Assembly: GCA_046330315.1 (NCBI GenBank)
Contig: JAXLSZ010000005.1
Location: 310,001-374,000, forward strand
Direction of reading: 5' to 3'
Length of the DNA stretch: 64,000 bases
Source of the DNA: JAXLSZ01 sp046330315
GTDB taxonomy: Bacteria; Actinomycetota; Thermoleophilia; Solirubrobacterales; 70-9
Shown: positions 6,922 through 15,393 of the stretch, piece after piece
Numbering within the stretch: the first letter of the stretch is position 1
How the letters are laid out: the number at the start of each line of letters is the position of its first letter
Notes under the pieces: generated by a model
The model's input: the letters and a program-made list of their open reading frames with translations, nothing else
The model's database searches: none
What the model was told of the DNA's origin: nothing
Translations under genes and position numbers: made by a program

Positions 6922-8556
6922 ATGGGCCGGGGCGAGACAGGGCGAGGCGCAGCGGGGGCGGCGGTGCTGCTGGCACTGCTCTTCGCGGCGGCCCCGGGCG
7001 CGGCGGCGGCCGGCCAATCGGCTGCGGCGGCGGCCGGCCAATCGGCTGCGGCGGCGGCTGGACAATCGGCTTCGGGTCCTGCGTCGGCCGCCGGCCAATC
7101 GGCTGCGGCGGCCGCTGGACAATCGGCTTCGGGTCTCGCGGCCTCGCGTGCCGCGGCCCCCGGCGCCGCGACCCCCGGGCCGCTGGCGAACGCCGGGCGC
7201 TGGCTCGTCGATCCCTCGGGCCGGGTCGTCGTCCTGCACGGGCTCAACATGGTCTACAAGCTCCCGCCCTACCAGCCGGGCGCGGTCGGCTTCGGCCGTG
7301 ACGACGCCGGCTTCCTGCGCCGCTACGGCTTCAACACGGTGCGGCTCGGGCTCATCTACAAGGCGGTCGAGCCGCAGCCCGGTCGCTACGACTCCGGCTA
7401 CATCACCAAGGTGCGAACCCTGGAGCGGATGCTGGCCCGCCGCGGCGTCTACTCGCTCGTCGACTTCCACCAGGACCTCTACAACGAGAAGTTCACCGGC
7501 GAGGGCTGGCCCGACTGGGCGGTCCTCGACGACGGCCTCCCGGCCGAGCCGCTGACCGGTTTTCCGGGGACCTACATCACCAGCCCGGGCATGAACCGGG
7601 CCTTCGACAACTTCTGGTCCGATGCCACGGGGCCGGGCGGGGTGCGGCTGCAGGAGCGCTACGCCGCGGCATGGGCGCGGGTGGCGAAGAGCTTCGGCGG
7701 CGATTCGGGGGTGCTCGGATACGACATCCTCAACGAGCCCTGGCCGGGCTCGGGGTTCGCCGCATGCCTGAACACGGCCGGATGCCCGGCCGTCGACGCC
7801 AAGCTGGGGGCCTTCTACCGGCGCGCGATCCGGGGCATCCGCTCCGCGGACCGCTCCCACGTCGTCTTCTACGAGCCCCAGGTCCTCTTCAACTTCGGCT
7901 CGGACACCAGCGTCCCGGACCTCGGCAGACGACTCGGCTTCAGCTTCCACATCTACTGCTTCGCGGGGCTGGTGTCGGGCGCGCCGGCGAACTGCCCCGA
8001 CCTCGAGAACTTCGTGTTCGACAACGCCGACGCCCGTGCCCGAAAGACTGGCGACTCCCTGATGCTCTCGGAGTTCGGGGCGACCGACGACATCTCGATC
8101 CTCGATCGGATGACGGCCTTCGCCGACCGCCACATGGTCTCCTGGCAGGAGTGGCATTACTGCGGTTGCGGGGACCCGACGACGCAGGGGCCCGGCGACA
8201 CCCAGGCGGTGGTCAAGGACACGAGCGAGCCGCCCCGCGGTTCCAACGTCTTCCACGACAAGCTGCGGGCCCTGGCTCGTCCCTACCCCCAGGCGATCGC
8301 CGGCACCCCGGTCCGCTGGTCCTTCGACCCCGACACCAAGCGCTTCGAGCTCGTCTACACGACGAAGCGCGTGGACGCCGGGGGCCGGTTCAGTCGCGGC
8401 CTGACGGAGGTCTTCATCCCCCGCGTCCAGTATCGCCACGGCTTCCGAGCCCGCGCGACCGGAGCGGCCACGACCAGGCAGGGAGGCCAGCGCCTCCTCC
8501 TCCGCGCCAAGCCCGGCGCCGGGCGCGTCGAGCTGGCGGTCACCCCCGCCTCCTGA
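6922..8556 (+). CDS. Secreted GH5 glycosidase, endoglycosylceramidase-like
   Basis: A 544-residue exported glycoside hydrolase. A signal peptide (AVLLALLFAAAPGAAA) is followed by an Ala-Gln-Ser repeat linker (about residues 31-75). The GH5 TIM barrel then runs to about residue 440, with RLGLIYKAVEP, the acid/base Glu in YDILNEPWPG and the nucleophile Glu in LMLSEFGAT. A beta-sandwich-like tail follows. The arrangement matches endoglycoceramidase-type GH5 enzymes that release glycans from glycolipids; substrate is inferred. The ATG at 6922 is chosen over an in-frame TTG at 6898 because it starts directly before the signal peptide and lies downstream of a CACAAT -10-like element (6907-6912). 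Confidence 0.82.
   Translation: MGRGETGRGAAGAAVLLALLFAAAPGAAAAGQSAAAAAGQSAAAAAGQSASGPASAAGQSAAAAAGQSASGLAASRAAAPGAATPGPLANAGRWLVDPSGRVVVLHGLNMVYKLPPYQPGAVGFGRDDAGFLRRYGFNTVRLGLIYKAVEPQPGRYDSGYITKVRTLERMLARRGVYSLVDFHQDLYNEKFTGEGWPDWAVLDDGLPAEPLTGFPGTYITSPGMNRAFDNFWSDATGPGGVRLQERYAAAWARVAKSFGGDSGVLGYDILNEPWPGSGFAACLNTAGCPAVDAKLGAFYRRAIRGIRSADRSHVVFYEPQVLFNFGSDTSVPDLGRRLGFSFHIYCFAGLVSGAPANCPDLENFVFDNADARARKTGDSLMLSEFGATDDISILDRMTAFADRHMVSWQEWHYCGCGDPTTQGPGDTQAVVKDTSEPPRGSNVFHDKLRALARPYPQAIAGTPVRWSFDPDTKRFELVYTTKRVDAGGRFSRGLTEVFIPRVQYRHGFRARATGAATTRQGGQRLLLRAKPGAGRVELAVTPAS
7011..7140. repeat. In-frame minisatellite in the GH5 linker
   Basis: Five imperfect copies of a unit built on ggccaatcggctgcggcggc, or its variant with ggacaatcggcttcggg, lie between the signal peptide and the catalytic domain. 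They encode repeated A-G-Q-S-A. Copy spacing is a multiple of three, so length change would keep the frame. Confidence 0.85.
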
Positions 8557-8767
8557 CCCGGGGCCTCCTCCGCCGTCCCCTCAGCTCGCGCGTCTCCCGC
8601 CGCCCGTGTCCCCCCGCCGTCGCGTCCCGCCGCCCGCGTCTCCGCCGCGGCCGTGTGAACTTCCGGTGCCCATGGCAGAAGAACTCCACACACACGGGGT
8701 GCCGCCCCCGCGTCCCTGGCCCGCGGTTTGAGCGAGGGCCCTCGCCGGCGGCCCAGCCACGGCATCC
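8557..8767. other. 211-bp gap with no gene recognised
   Basis: This GC-rich gap lies between the convergent GH5 and UDG-like genes. It has short CCGCCG/CGCGTC repeats and a small hairpin (gcgagggccctcgc, about 8733-8746). I see no credible ORF, and no terminator with a T-tract. Confidence 0.5.
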
Positions 8768-9430
8768 TCAGTACGGCGGCAGGTCCTCGTACCACTCCCC
8801 GAGCATCCGGAAGGCGCGCCAGAAGCGCTGCTTGGCCCCCTCCTCGTCGAGGCAGGTGTCGATGTCGGGGACGTAGAGGGCATCGACGGTGGGGGTGAAG
8901 GCCTGGATCTCGCCCTCGCGCTGCTCGACCGGGCGGGAGAGTGGGATGCGAAGCGAGTTGAGGGTGTCGAGCGCGGGCTCCCCCATCACCACGAGGATCT
9001 TCGGCTGCACGATCGCGATCTCCTCGACCAGGCGGCCGACGCAGTGCTCGGAGGCCATCGAGGGGTCGGCCGTGGGGCATTTTGCGCAGAGCGTCCCGTA
9101 GACGACCAGGGGGTCGATGCCGAGGCGCTTGAAGCTCTTCATCAGGGCATTGCCCGAGCGGCCGTAGAAGGCGACGCCCTCTTCGATCTCCGAGACCGCC
9201 GGAGAGTGCTTGAGGATCATCACGTCGGCCTGGGGGTGCCCGGACCCGAGCACCGGCATCAGGTGGCCGCGCGGGCATTCGCTGCACTCCTGAAGCTCGC
9301 GGCTGAGCTGGTTGAGCTCGCGGATCGCCCGCTCCAGGTACTTCTCCTTGATCTCGTCGTCGGTGGCCGGCACGTTCGCCGGTTTCTTTGACGGGCCGGG
9401 CGCGGCTCCTTTTCGGGGCCCGGCATGCAT
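8768..9430 (-). CDS. Uracil-DNA-glycosylase superfamily protein with altered active site
   Basis: A 220-residue protein with the family 4/5 UDG framework: an early C-x2-C (CSEC), a later CAKC and another Cys compatible with an iron-sulfur cluster, the core segment ADVMILKHSPAVSE, FYGRSGNALMKSFKRLGI, and KILVVMGEPAL. The catalytic motif A, normally GEAPG, is replaced by LKHSP. The usual C-terminal HPS motif is not recognisable. It may be a divergent base-excision enzyme or a non-catalytic uracil/lesion binder. Its ATG overlaps the stop of the upstream glycosyltransferase-PHP gene, so the two are co-translated. Confidence 0.72.
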   Translation of the reverse strand: MHAGPRKGAAPGPSKKPANVPATDDEIKEKYLERAIRELNQLSRELQECSECPRGHLMPVLGSGHPQADVMILKHSPAVSEIEEGVAFYGRSGNALMKSFKRLGIDPLVVYGTLCAKCPTADPSMASEHCVGRLVEEIAIVQPKILVVMGEPALDTLNSLRIPLSRPVEQREGEIQAFTPTVDALYVPDIDTCLDEEGAKQRFWRAFRMLGEWYEDLPPY

Positions 9431-11376
9431 CAGCTCTTGCTCGCCGGACGGCGCCGCCGGGGTCGCCCGCCGCGGACCGGCTTGGGGTCCGCGACGCTCC
9501 GCCGGGCGGCCTTCGGCCGCCCCGTCGTCTGCAGGAACTTGAGGGCCTGCACGTAGACGAGGTTCTTGTGCTTGCGGGTGATGTCGGCGTCCCGCATCGC
9601 CTCGAGGAACTCCTGCGGGCCGTCGAAGTCCCTGATCCGGACTCGCACGCTGCCGAGCCCCTGGGCGACGTGGCTGTCGGACCCCGCGCCGGAGACGATC
9701 CGGTACTTGCGGGCGAACCGCTCCGCCTCGTCGTTGAAGGCGGTGAGCGCAACCCTGGGGTTGAAGACCTCGAGGATGTCGATCTCCTCGACCATGTCGA
9801 GGAGATGCTCGTAGTCGGGCACCGAGTGCAAACGGTCGAACGGGTGGGGGACGTAGACGAGGCCTCCCTGGCGGCGGATCTCGGCGATCGTCTCGGCCAT
9901 CGTCAGGCCGCGCGGTATCCGCTCCTCGAGGAAGAGGCCGATCACCTCTCCCTGCTCGGCCGTCTTCACCTCCTCGGCGACGATCACCTCCAGACCGTCC
10001 ATCCCCTCCGCGACCTCGCGGGCGGCGAGGGCGCCGGAGACCTCGTTGTGGTCGGTGATCGCGATCGCCCCGAGCCCGCGGTCGCGGGCGGTCTCCAGCA
10101 GCACCTCGACCGGGGTGGCGCAGTCGGGGGAGTGGTCGGTGTGCATGTGCAGGTCCACCTCGATCAGCGGGCGGCGGGCGATCCGCCGGCGCACCTGCGG
10201 GTCCCCCCCCTCGGGGTGGCGCCGGGCAGCGACCCTCCGGTAGACGGCGTCGAGCTCCCTCGCCACGGTGTTCCAGCCGCGAGCCAGCTCCGCGGCGGCG
10301 GCGCGGCGGCGCAGCGCGGATAGCTGTTCGGGGCTCTCGCCGAGGCGGGCGATCTGGCCGGCAAGCGTTTCGGCGTCGCCCGGGGGGAACATCGGGCCGA
10401 GCTCCCCCTCGGCGACGAGCTCGGAGTAGACGGGCAGCCGCGAGACGACCGGGACGGCCCCGGCGGCGAGCGCCTGGCGCACCGCCGAGGGCGCCGCCAG
10501 CGGGCCTCCGGAGGTCGCGCAGAGGACGTCGTGGGAGGCGGCCAGCTCTGCGGGGCCGGCGTCGTCGGGGCCCAGCGCGGTGATCCTCTCGCGCAGGCGG
10601 CGGGAGAGGCGGAGCGGTCCCGGGCCGTCTGGCTCCGGACCCCAGACGGTTGCCCGCCAGTCGAGGCCGGACGGCAGCCGGCGCAGCGCGCGCAGGAAGA
10701 GGCGCAGCGCCCCCCGCTCCTCCTCGGCGAGATAGAGGATGCGCAGGCCCCCGCCCTCACCCAGGACCCGCGGCGGGGCGTCGGCGCCCGGCGCGATCAG
10801 CTCGTAGCTGCCGGGGAAGTAGCGCTCCAGGAGGTCGGCGGTGACCCGGCTGGTCGCTGTCCTGGCGTCGAGCCGGCCGAAGAAGATCTCCACCAGCGGC
10901 CGCGCCACCTGGGTGGAGAGCAGGCGCTCCTGGGGCTCGTGGAAAGTGGCCACGTTCAGCGAGTAGGAGTGGCGCAGCGCGGTGGAGGAGAGCGAGGGCG
11001 CGAAGGGGTCGTGGACGTGAACGACGTCGAAGGGGACCGAGCCGAGGAGCCGCTCCATCGTCCGGCTGGCGTCCACCGGGACCGGCCCCGGCCTCGGTCT
11101 TGGGCCGCGCGGCAGCGGCACCCCGGCGCCGATCGCCAGCACCTTCGGCTTCCCTCCCCTGGGAAAGAGCGAGGCGGGCGCCTCGGCCGCGGCGGCGATC
11201 GCGCTGCGAGCTTCGCGGATGGCCGCCCGGGAGAGGGAGGGCGCCGCGACCACGACCCTGTGTCCGGAGGCCGCAAGCTCGGCGGAGGTGCGCTCGACGA
11301 ACTCGTTGACCTCGTGCCTCACGCCCCAGGGATGGGGCGTGACCTGGACAATCCGGAGCGGCTCGCCGGCGCGCAC
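9430..11376 (-). CDS. Glycosyltransferase (GT4-like) fused to a PHP phosphoesterase domain
   Basis: A 648-residue fusion. Residues about 5-380 look like a GT-B glycosyltransferase: VTPHPWGVRHEVNEFVERT at the N-terminus, DVVHVHDPF, and a C-terminal Rossmann half with VRQALAAGAVPVVSRLPVYS. Residues about 400-610 are a PHP metallo-phosphoesterase with DLHMHTDHSPDC (HxH), ITDHNEVSG, VPHPFDR and GSDSHV, and a basic tail follows. The GTG at 11376 is preferred because it lies 6 bases after TATGCT. A longer reading from 11478 would overlap the divergent MBL gene. Joint action on a phosphorylated glycan or glycolipid is an inference. Confidence 0.8.
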   Translation of the reverse strand: MRAGEPLRIVQVTPHPWGVRHEVNEFVERTSAELAASGHRVVVAAPSLSRAAIREARSAIAAAAEAPASLFPRGGKPKVLAIGAGVPLPRGPRPRPGPVPVDASRTMERLLGSVPFDVVHVHDPFAPSLSSTALRHSYSLNVATFHEPQERLLSTQVARPLVEIFFGRLDARTATSRVTADLLERYFPGSYELIAPGADAPPRVLGEGGGLRILYLAEEERGALRLFLRALRRLPSGLDWRATVWGPEPDGPGPLRLSRRLRERITALGPDDAGPAELAASHDVLCATSGGPLAAPSAVRQALAAGAVPVVSRLPVYSELVAEGELGPMFPPGDAETLAGQIARLGESPEQLSALRRRAAAAELARGWNTVARELDAVYRRVAARRHPEGGDPQVRRRIARRPLIEVDLHMHTDHSPDCATPVEVLLETARDRGLGAIAITDHNEVSGALAAREVAEGMDGLEVIVAEEVKTAEQGEVIGLFLEERIPRGLTMAETIAEIRRQGGLVYVPHPFDRLHSVPDYEHLLDMVEEIDILEVFNPRVALTAFNDEAERFARKYRIVSGAGSDSHVAQGLGSVRVRIRDFDGPQEFLEAMRDADITRKHKNLVYVQALKFLQTTGRPKAARRSVADPKPVRGGRPRRRRPASKS

Positions 11377-11382
11377 CGGCGC

Positions 11383-11388
11383 AGCATA
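11383..11388 (-). promoter_or_regulatory. TATGCT -10 element, leaderless, GT-PHP gene
   Basis: TATGCT on the minus strand (11388 to 11383) is followed by 6 bases and the GTG start at 11376, which fits a leaderless transcript. Confidence 0.5.
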
Positions 11389-11453
11389 GGCGAGCGGGTG
11401 CCCAGCGCTCGCGGGCGGAGCACCCAACTGCCGGTCTCTGAGAGCATCGGGCC

Positions 11454-12467
11454 ATGAGCCCGGATCCGGCCATGGCAAGGACCGACCGCATCCTCCCGGG
11501 GATCTGGCGGCTGCGGCTGGCGCTCCCCTGGCCCGGAGTGCCTCATGGGAACGCCTTCGCCGTCGCCGCCGAGGGAGGGATCGTCCTCTTCGACACCGGG
11601 ATCGGCGGGGAGGGCCGGATGCAGCAGATGGAGCTTGCGCTTGCCCAGGCCGGCTTCTCCGTCCGCGACGTCAGGCTCGTCGTCTGCACCCACGCCCACG
11701 TGGACCATTGCGGGCTCGCCGCGCCGATCGTCGAGGCGGCGGGGTGCGAGCTCTGGATCCACCCCGCCTGGGTGCACATCCGCCGACTCGTCGAGGATCC
11801 CGACGCCGCCCTGGACCGGCGGCTGGAGGTGGCAAGGCAGAGCGGCGTGCCGGGCTGGGCGCTGGAGCGCTACGAGGCCGATCGCCGGGGTTCGGAGACC
11901 GGCGTGCAGGGGGCGCTCTCGCCCGACCGGGACCTCCTGCCCGGGGTGGTCGTCCACACCGACCTCGGGGACTGGGACGTCTACGAGACGCCCGGCCACG
12001 CCCCCTCCCACGTCGTCCTTCACCAGCCCGAACGCCGACTGATGATCTCCGGCGACCACCTGCTGGGACGCGTATCGCTGTTCTACGACTACGGGCACAC
12101 TCCCGACCCCGTGGGTGAGTTCCTGACCAGCCTCGGCGTCGTCGCCGAGCTCGATACCGGTCTCTGCCTGGCCGGGCACGGGCGGCCCTTCCGCGACACC
12201 CCCGCGAAGATCGCCGCCAACCGGGAGATGGTCGCCGACCACCTCGAGCGGATGCGCGGCTCACTGCGAGCCGGCCCGAAGACCGCTTTCGAGACGGTCA
12301 CCGACCTCGTCGGTCCCGAGAACCTCAGCCCGGCGACCGCGACCCTCGGCCTCCAGCTCGCGCTCGCCTACCTCGACCACCTCGCCCTGGCCGGCGAGGC
12401 CGAGCCGGTCGAGGGCTCAGACCCGCGGCGCTGGAAGCACTCCACCCAGGCGCCGGCTGGGAGTTGA
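11454..12467 (+). CDS. MBL-fold metallo-hydrolase
   Basis: A 337-residue cytosolic metallo-beta-lactamase-fold hydrolase. The zinc motif THAHVDHCG sits near residue 82, with further ligands in ETPGHAPSH (near 185), SGDHLLG (near 200) and LAGHGRPF (near 242). The C-terminal helical extension (about 260-337) resembles that of MBL hydrolases acting on glyoxalase-II-like or thioester substrates. The substrate is unknown. The ATG at 11454 begins MSPDPAMARTDRI; a second in-frame ATG (11472) is possible. The gene is divergent from GT-PHP and convergent with ino1. Confidence 0.85.
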   Translation: MSPDPAMARTDRILPGIWRLRLALPWPGVPHGNAFAVAAEGGIVLFDTGIGGEGRMQQMELALAQAGFSVRDVRLVVCTHAHVDHCGLAAPIVEAAGCELWIHPAWVHIRRLVEDPDAALDRRLEVARQSGVPGWALERYEADRRGSETGVQGALSPDRDLLPGVVVHTDLGDWDVYETPGHAPSHVVLHQPERRLMISGDHLLGRVSLFYDYGHTPDPVGEFLTSLGVVAELDTGLCLAGHGRPFRDTPAKIAANREMVADHLERMRGSLRAGPKTAFETVTDLVGPENLSPATATLGLQLALAYLDHLALAGEAEPVEGSDPRRWKHSTQAPAGS

Positions 12468-12519
12468 CCGCGTAGAGCCCTCCGCGGGCCCGAATCCTCG
12501 CCGCCACACGGAACCCCCG

Positions 12520-12572
12520 CTGGCGAGAGTGATCGAAACCATCAATGGGATGCTTATCTTCACTCTCGCCGG
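12520..12572. terminator. Long-stem hairpin between convergent genes
   Basis: Arms ggcgagagtga (12522-12532) and tcactctcgcc (12560-12570) pair perfectly over 11 bp, and the outer bases extend this with one mismatch. The 27-base loop is AT-rich compared with the surroundings. It lies between the MBL and ino1 stops, so it could end transcription from either side. There is no clear T-tract. Confidence 0.5.
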
Positions 12573-12621
12573 CCAGGCGGGTGCAGACCCGGCGCCCCGG
12601 GGGTGGGCGCCCGCCCCGCCG

Positions 12622-13803
12622 CTAGGCCTTCGCCTTGTCGCCCTCGGGCTGCTTGGCGCCCGCCACCGGGGTGTTCTTCCGCACGTAGGTGGCGATGAAC
12701 TCGTCGGTCTGCTCGCGCGCCTCGTCGTCGGGGCGCTGCGTGTGCGGCGACTTCATCAGGTAGCTGGAGGGGCCGTCGAGCTGGCCCGCGACGCCGTTGT
12801 TGAGCGCCAGCTTGATGATCCGCACGGCGTCGATCACGACGCCCGCCGAGTTCGGCGAGTCCCAGACCTCGAGCTTCAGCTCGACGTTGAGCGGGACGTC
12901 GCCGAAGGCGCTGCCCTCGAGCCGGATGTGGGCCCATTTGCGGTCGGTCAGCCACGCGACGTAGTCGGAGGGGCCGACGTGGACGTCCTCGGCGGGCAGC
13001 TCGTGCCCCATGATCGAGGTGACGGCGTTGGTCTTCGAGATCTTCTTGGAGTCCAGGCGCTCGCGCTCGAGCATGTTGTAGAAGTCCATATTCCCCCCCA
13101 CGTTGAGCTGGGAGGTGCGCTCCATGCGCACACCCCTGTCGTGGAAGAGGCGGGCGAGCTGGCGATGGACGATCGTCGCGCCGACCTGGGACTTGATGTC
13201 GTCGCCGATGATCGGCAGGCCGGCCTCGGCGAATCGCTCGTCCCAGTAGTCCTCGCGGGCGATGAACACGGGCAGGCAGTTGACGAAACCGACCCCGGCC
13301 GCGAGCGCCTGCTCGACGTACCACTTGGTCGCCTGCTCGGAGCCGACCGGCAGGTAGCAGACCAGGACATCGGCCCTGGTCTCCTGGAGGATCCCGACGA
13401 TGTCGGCGGTCGGCCCGGGAGCCTTGCGGATCTTCTCCTTGAGGTACTTGCCAAGCCCGTCGTGGGTCATCCCCCGCTCGACCTTCACGCCCAGTTCCGG
13501 GACCTCGGCGAACTTGATGGTGTCGTTCTGGCCCGACCACATCGCCTCCGAGAGGTCCTTCCCGACCTTCTCGGCGTCGATGTCGAAAGCGGCGACGAAC
13601 TCGATGTCGCGGACGTGGTAGCCGCCCAGGTCGACGTGCATGAGGCCGGGGACCTGTTCGGCCGGGTCGGCGTCCCTGTAGTACTGGACGCCCTGGATGA
13701 AGGCGTTCGCGCAGTTGCCGACGCCGACGATCGCGACGCGGACCTTCTCGTCCGTGGTCACGGCGCCGTTGGCCTTGCCGTTGGATCCGCTTGTCTCGGT
13801 CAT
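12622..13803 (-). CDS. ino1: Inositol-3-phosphate synthase (Ino1)
   Basis: Ino1 converts glucose 6-phosphate to inositol 3-phosphate with NAD, feeding phosphatidylinositol and mycothiol-type pathways. The 393-residue protein has the NAD motif [13 protein letters not shown] near 24-36, the family segments [20 protein letters not shown] and [15 protein letters not shown], and [12 protein letters not shown]. The ATG at 13803 (MTETSGSNG) has a GGAGGA ribosome site; the longer upstream reading overlaps PIP synthase. It is the last gene of a minus-strand cluster with PIP synthase 58 bases upstream, so substrate and acceptor enzymes for inositol lipid are made together. Confidence 0.93.
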   Translation of the reverse strand: MTETSGSNGKANGAVTTDEKVRVAIVGVGNCANAFIQGVQYYRDADPAEQVPGLMHVDLGGYHVRDIEFVAAFDIDAEKVGKDLSEAMWSGQNDTIKFAEVPELGVKVERGMTHDGLGKYLKEKIRKAPGPTADIVGILQETRADVLVCYLPVGSEQATKWYVEQALAAGVGFVNCLPVFIAREDYWDERFAEAGLPIIGDDIKSQVGATIVHRQLARLFHDRGVRMERTSQLNVGGNMDFYNMLERERLDSKKISKTNAVTSIMGHELPAEDVHVGPSDYVAWLTDRKWAHIRLEGSAFGDVPLNVELKLEVWDSPNSAGVVIDAVRIIKLALNNGVAGQLDGPSSYLMKSPHTQRPDDEAREQTDEFIATYVRKNTPVAGAKQPEGDKAKA

Positions 13804-13861
13804 GAAGTTCGAGTCCTCCTCGTCAGCCTGGGTGGAAAACCACACCTCCGGGCACCTCTGG

Positions 13862-14548
13862 TTACAGCTCCGGCGCGCCCCCGTCTCGCGGCGGGGCGCC
13901 GGGCGCCTCGCCGGCCAGCTCGTTGCGGACGTGCCAGACACGCTGGATCACCGTGATCACCGTGAGCACGGCCATCACGTAGATGGCGGGCGCCAGAAGC
14001 TCGAAATCGCCGAGCCCGGCGCCCTTCGCGAACACGAGGCCGATCGAAAGTATCACCACCCGCACGGGCCGTGTCGCCAGTCCGACCTTGCACTCGACCC
14101 CGAGCGCCTCGGCACGCGCCCGCGTGTAGGAGACCATCAGCGACCCGAGCACCACGATCACGCACATGGCCGCGGCGAAGTCGTCCCCGGTGGCGGCGAA
14201 GTAGCCGGCCACCGCGGCCAGCACGACCCCCTCCTCGATCCGGTCCAGCGTGGAGTCGAGGAAGGCGCCGAACAGCGTCCCCTTTCCCGACATCCGCGAG
14301 TAGCGGCCGTCGAGGGTGTCCATCACCGAGCCGACGATGAAGGCGAGCCCTGCGGCGAAGAAGAGGCGCTGCGTCACCAGCACCGCGGCGGCGAGGTTCA
14401 GCACCAGCCCGACCATCGAGATCGCGTTGGGCGTCAGCCTCGACTCGATCAGCCGGTCGCGGGCGTAGGCGCGGAGCTCCTGGGCGTTCCGGGCGCCGCG
14501 CCCGTTGCGCCCCGCGCCCGGTGCCCTCTTGGGCGCCGTCGTTCCCAT
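13862..14548 (-). CDS. CDP-alcohol phosphatidyltransferase, probable phosphatidylinositol-phosphate synthase
   Basis: This family joins CDP-diacylglycerol to an alcohol in the membrane. The 228-residue protein has about six hydrophobic helices and the CDP-OH-P signature [12 protein letters not shown] followed by [10 protein letters not shown] (D-x2-D-G-x2-x-R-x8-G-x3-D-x3-D), with Ser replacing the usual Ala. Its position directly before ino1 argues that the acceptor is inositol 3-phosphate, as in actinobacterial PIP synthases; PgsA-like phosphatidylglycerol-phosphate synthesis is the alternative. The ATG at 14548 lies 8 bases after a TAGCCT -10 element, so it may have its own promoter inside the cluster. 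Confidence 0.82.
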   Translation of the reverse strand: MGTTAPKRAPGAGRNGRGARNAQELRAYARDRLIESRLTPNAISMVGLVLNLAAAVLVTQRLFFAAGLAFIVGSVMDTLDGRYSRMSGKGTLFGAFLDSTLDRIEEGVVLAAVAGYFAATGDDFAAAMCVIVVLGSLMVSYTRARAEALGVECKVGLATRPVRVVILSIGLVFAKGAGLGDFELLAPAIYVMAVLTVITVIQRVWHVRNELAGEAPGAPPRDGGAPEL

Positions 14549-14556
14549 CGCAGTTG

Positions 14557-14562
14557 AGGCTA
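14557..14562 (-). promoter_or_regulatory. TAGCCT -10 element, PIP synthase/ino1
   Basis: TAGCCT on the minus strand (14562 to 14557) is 8 bases from the ATG at 14548. It fits a leaderless start within the cluster. Confidence 0.45.
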
Positions 14563-14582
14563 GTTGATCGGCCCGGCCGGGG

Positions 14583-15356
14583 TCAGGCTTCGGCCCGGCG
14601 CGGCGAGACCCTGAAGGCCCATTGCTGCGGCCTGACCCGCGCCAGCCTTGCCGCGACCAGCGCCGAGGCCAGGGCGACCGACCAGCCGAGGGCGGCGTCG
14701 ACCCAGTAGTGGTTAGCGGTTACCACGACCACCCAGGCGACGAGCAGCGGCCACACCGCCCAGAAGGCCTTAGTGAACGCGTGCCGGCTCACCCTCACAC
14801 CGGTGGCGCCGATCATCAGCGCGAAGGCGCAGTGCATGCTGGGCACGGCCGCGTAGGGATTGACGAAGACCTTGACCAGCGCCGAGTCGTGGTTGACGTT
14901 GGAGAAGTCGGTGATCGTGTCCACGAAGCCGTACTGCGGGTAGAGCCTCGGCGGGGCGGTGGGGTAGAAGAGGTAGCCGACAAGGCCGAACGCCATCGCC
15001 GCCATGAACATGTTGCGCACGAAGTAGAAGGCCTCGTTGCGGAACAGGTAGAGCCAGACCAGGAACGCGACGGTGACGGCGAACTGGCTGTTCATGTAGA
15101 TCTGGTTCGCGAAGTCGATGACCCACTGGGCGGGCAGGAAGAAGGCCTGCAGGCCCGGCTCGAAGAAGGTGTGGGTGGAGCGCTCGAAGTCGATCACCTG
15201 CTGGCCGTGGAGGAAGGCGACCTGCTGCTGGCCGTCGGCAATCCCGCGCACCGTCTCGTAGCAGACGTCGGCCAGGGCGAACAGCCCGAGCTGGCGGAAC
15301 ACGTCCGACCATCCATGGGGAAGCCAGTCCCCGATCTGAGCGATGAGGCGAGGCAC
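14583..15356 (-). CDS. PAP2-superfamily integral membrane phosphatase/transferase
   Basis: A 257-residue protein with about six transmembrane helices and the PAP2 active-site pattern FYPTAPPR, PSMHCAF (about 172-178) and ANHYWVDAALGW. It resembles bacterial inositol-phosphotransferase/aureobasidin-resistance-type PAP2 proteins. It lies just upstream of PIP synthase and ino1, so it may dephosphorylate PIP or move inositol phosphate between lipids; this is inferred from context. The GTG at 15356 is preferred to TTG 15365, because the TTG overlaps the TACAAT -10 element. Confidence 0.8.
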   Translation of the reverse strand: MPRLIAQIGDWLPHGWSDVFRQLGLFALADVCYETVRGIADGQQQVAFLHGQQVIDFERSTHTFFEPGLQAFFLPAQWVIDFANQIYMNSQFAVTVAFLVWLYLFRNEAFYFVRNMFMAAMAFGLVGYLFYPTAPPRLYPQYGFVDTITDFSNVNHDSALVKVFVNPYAAVPSMHCAFALMIGATGVRVSRHAFTKAFWAVWPLLVAWVVVVTANHYWVDAALGWSVALASALVAARLARVRPQQWAFRVSPRRAEA

Positions 15357-15364
15357 GACCGACA

Positions 15365-15370
15365 ATTGTA
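15365..15370 (-). promoter_or_regulatory. TACAAT -10 element, PAP2 gene
   Basis: TACAAT on the minus strand (15370 to 15365) lies 8 bases before the GTG at 15356. It directly follows an imperfect hairpin (aaaggcc...ggcccttt) that could end the upstream hydrolase transcript. Confidence 0.5.
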
Positions 15371-15393
15371 AAGGGCCGGTGAAGGGCCTTTCG

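Noticed and set aside
7011..7140. Possible CRISPR array
   Set aside because: The repeats have no unique spacers, are in frame, and encode a protein linker. No cas genes are present.
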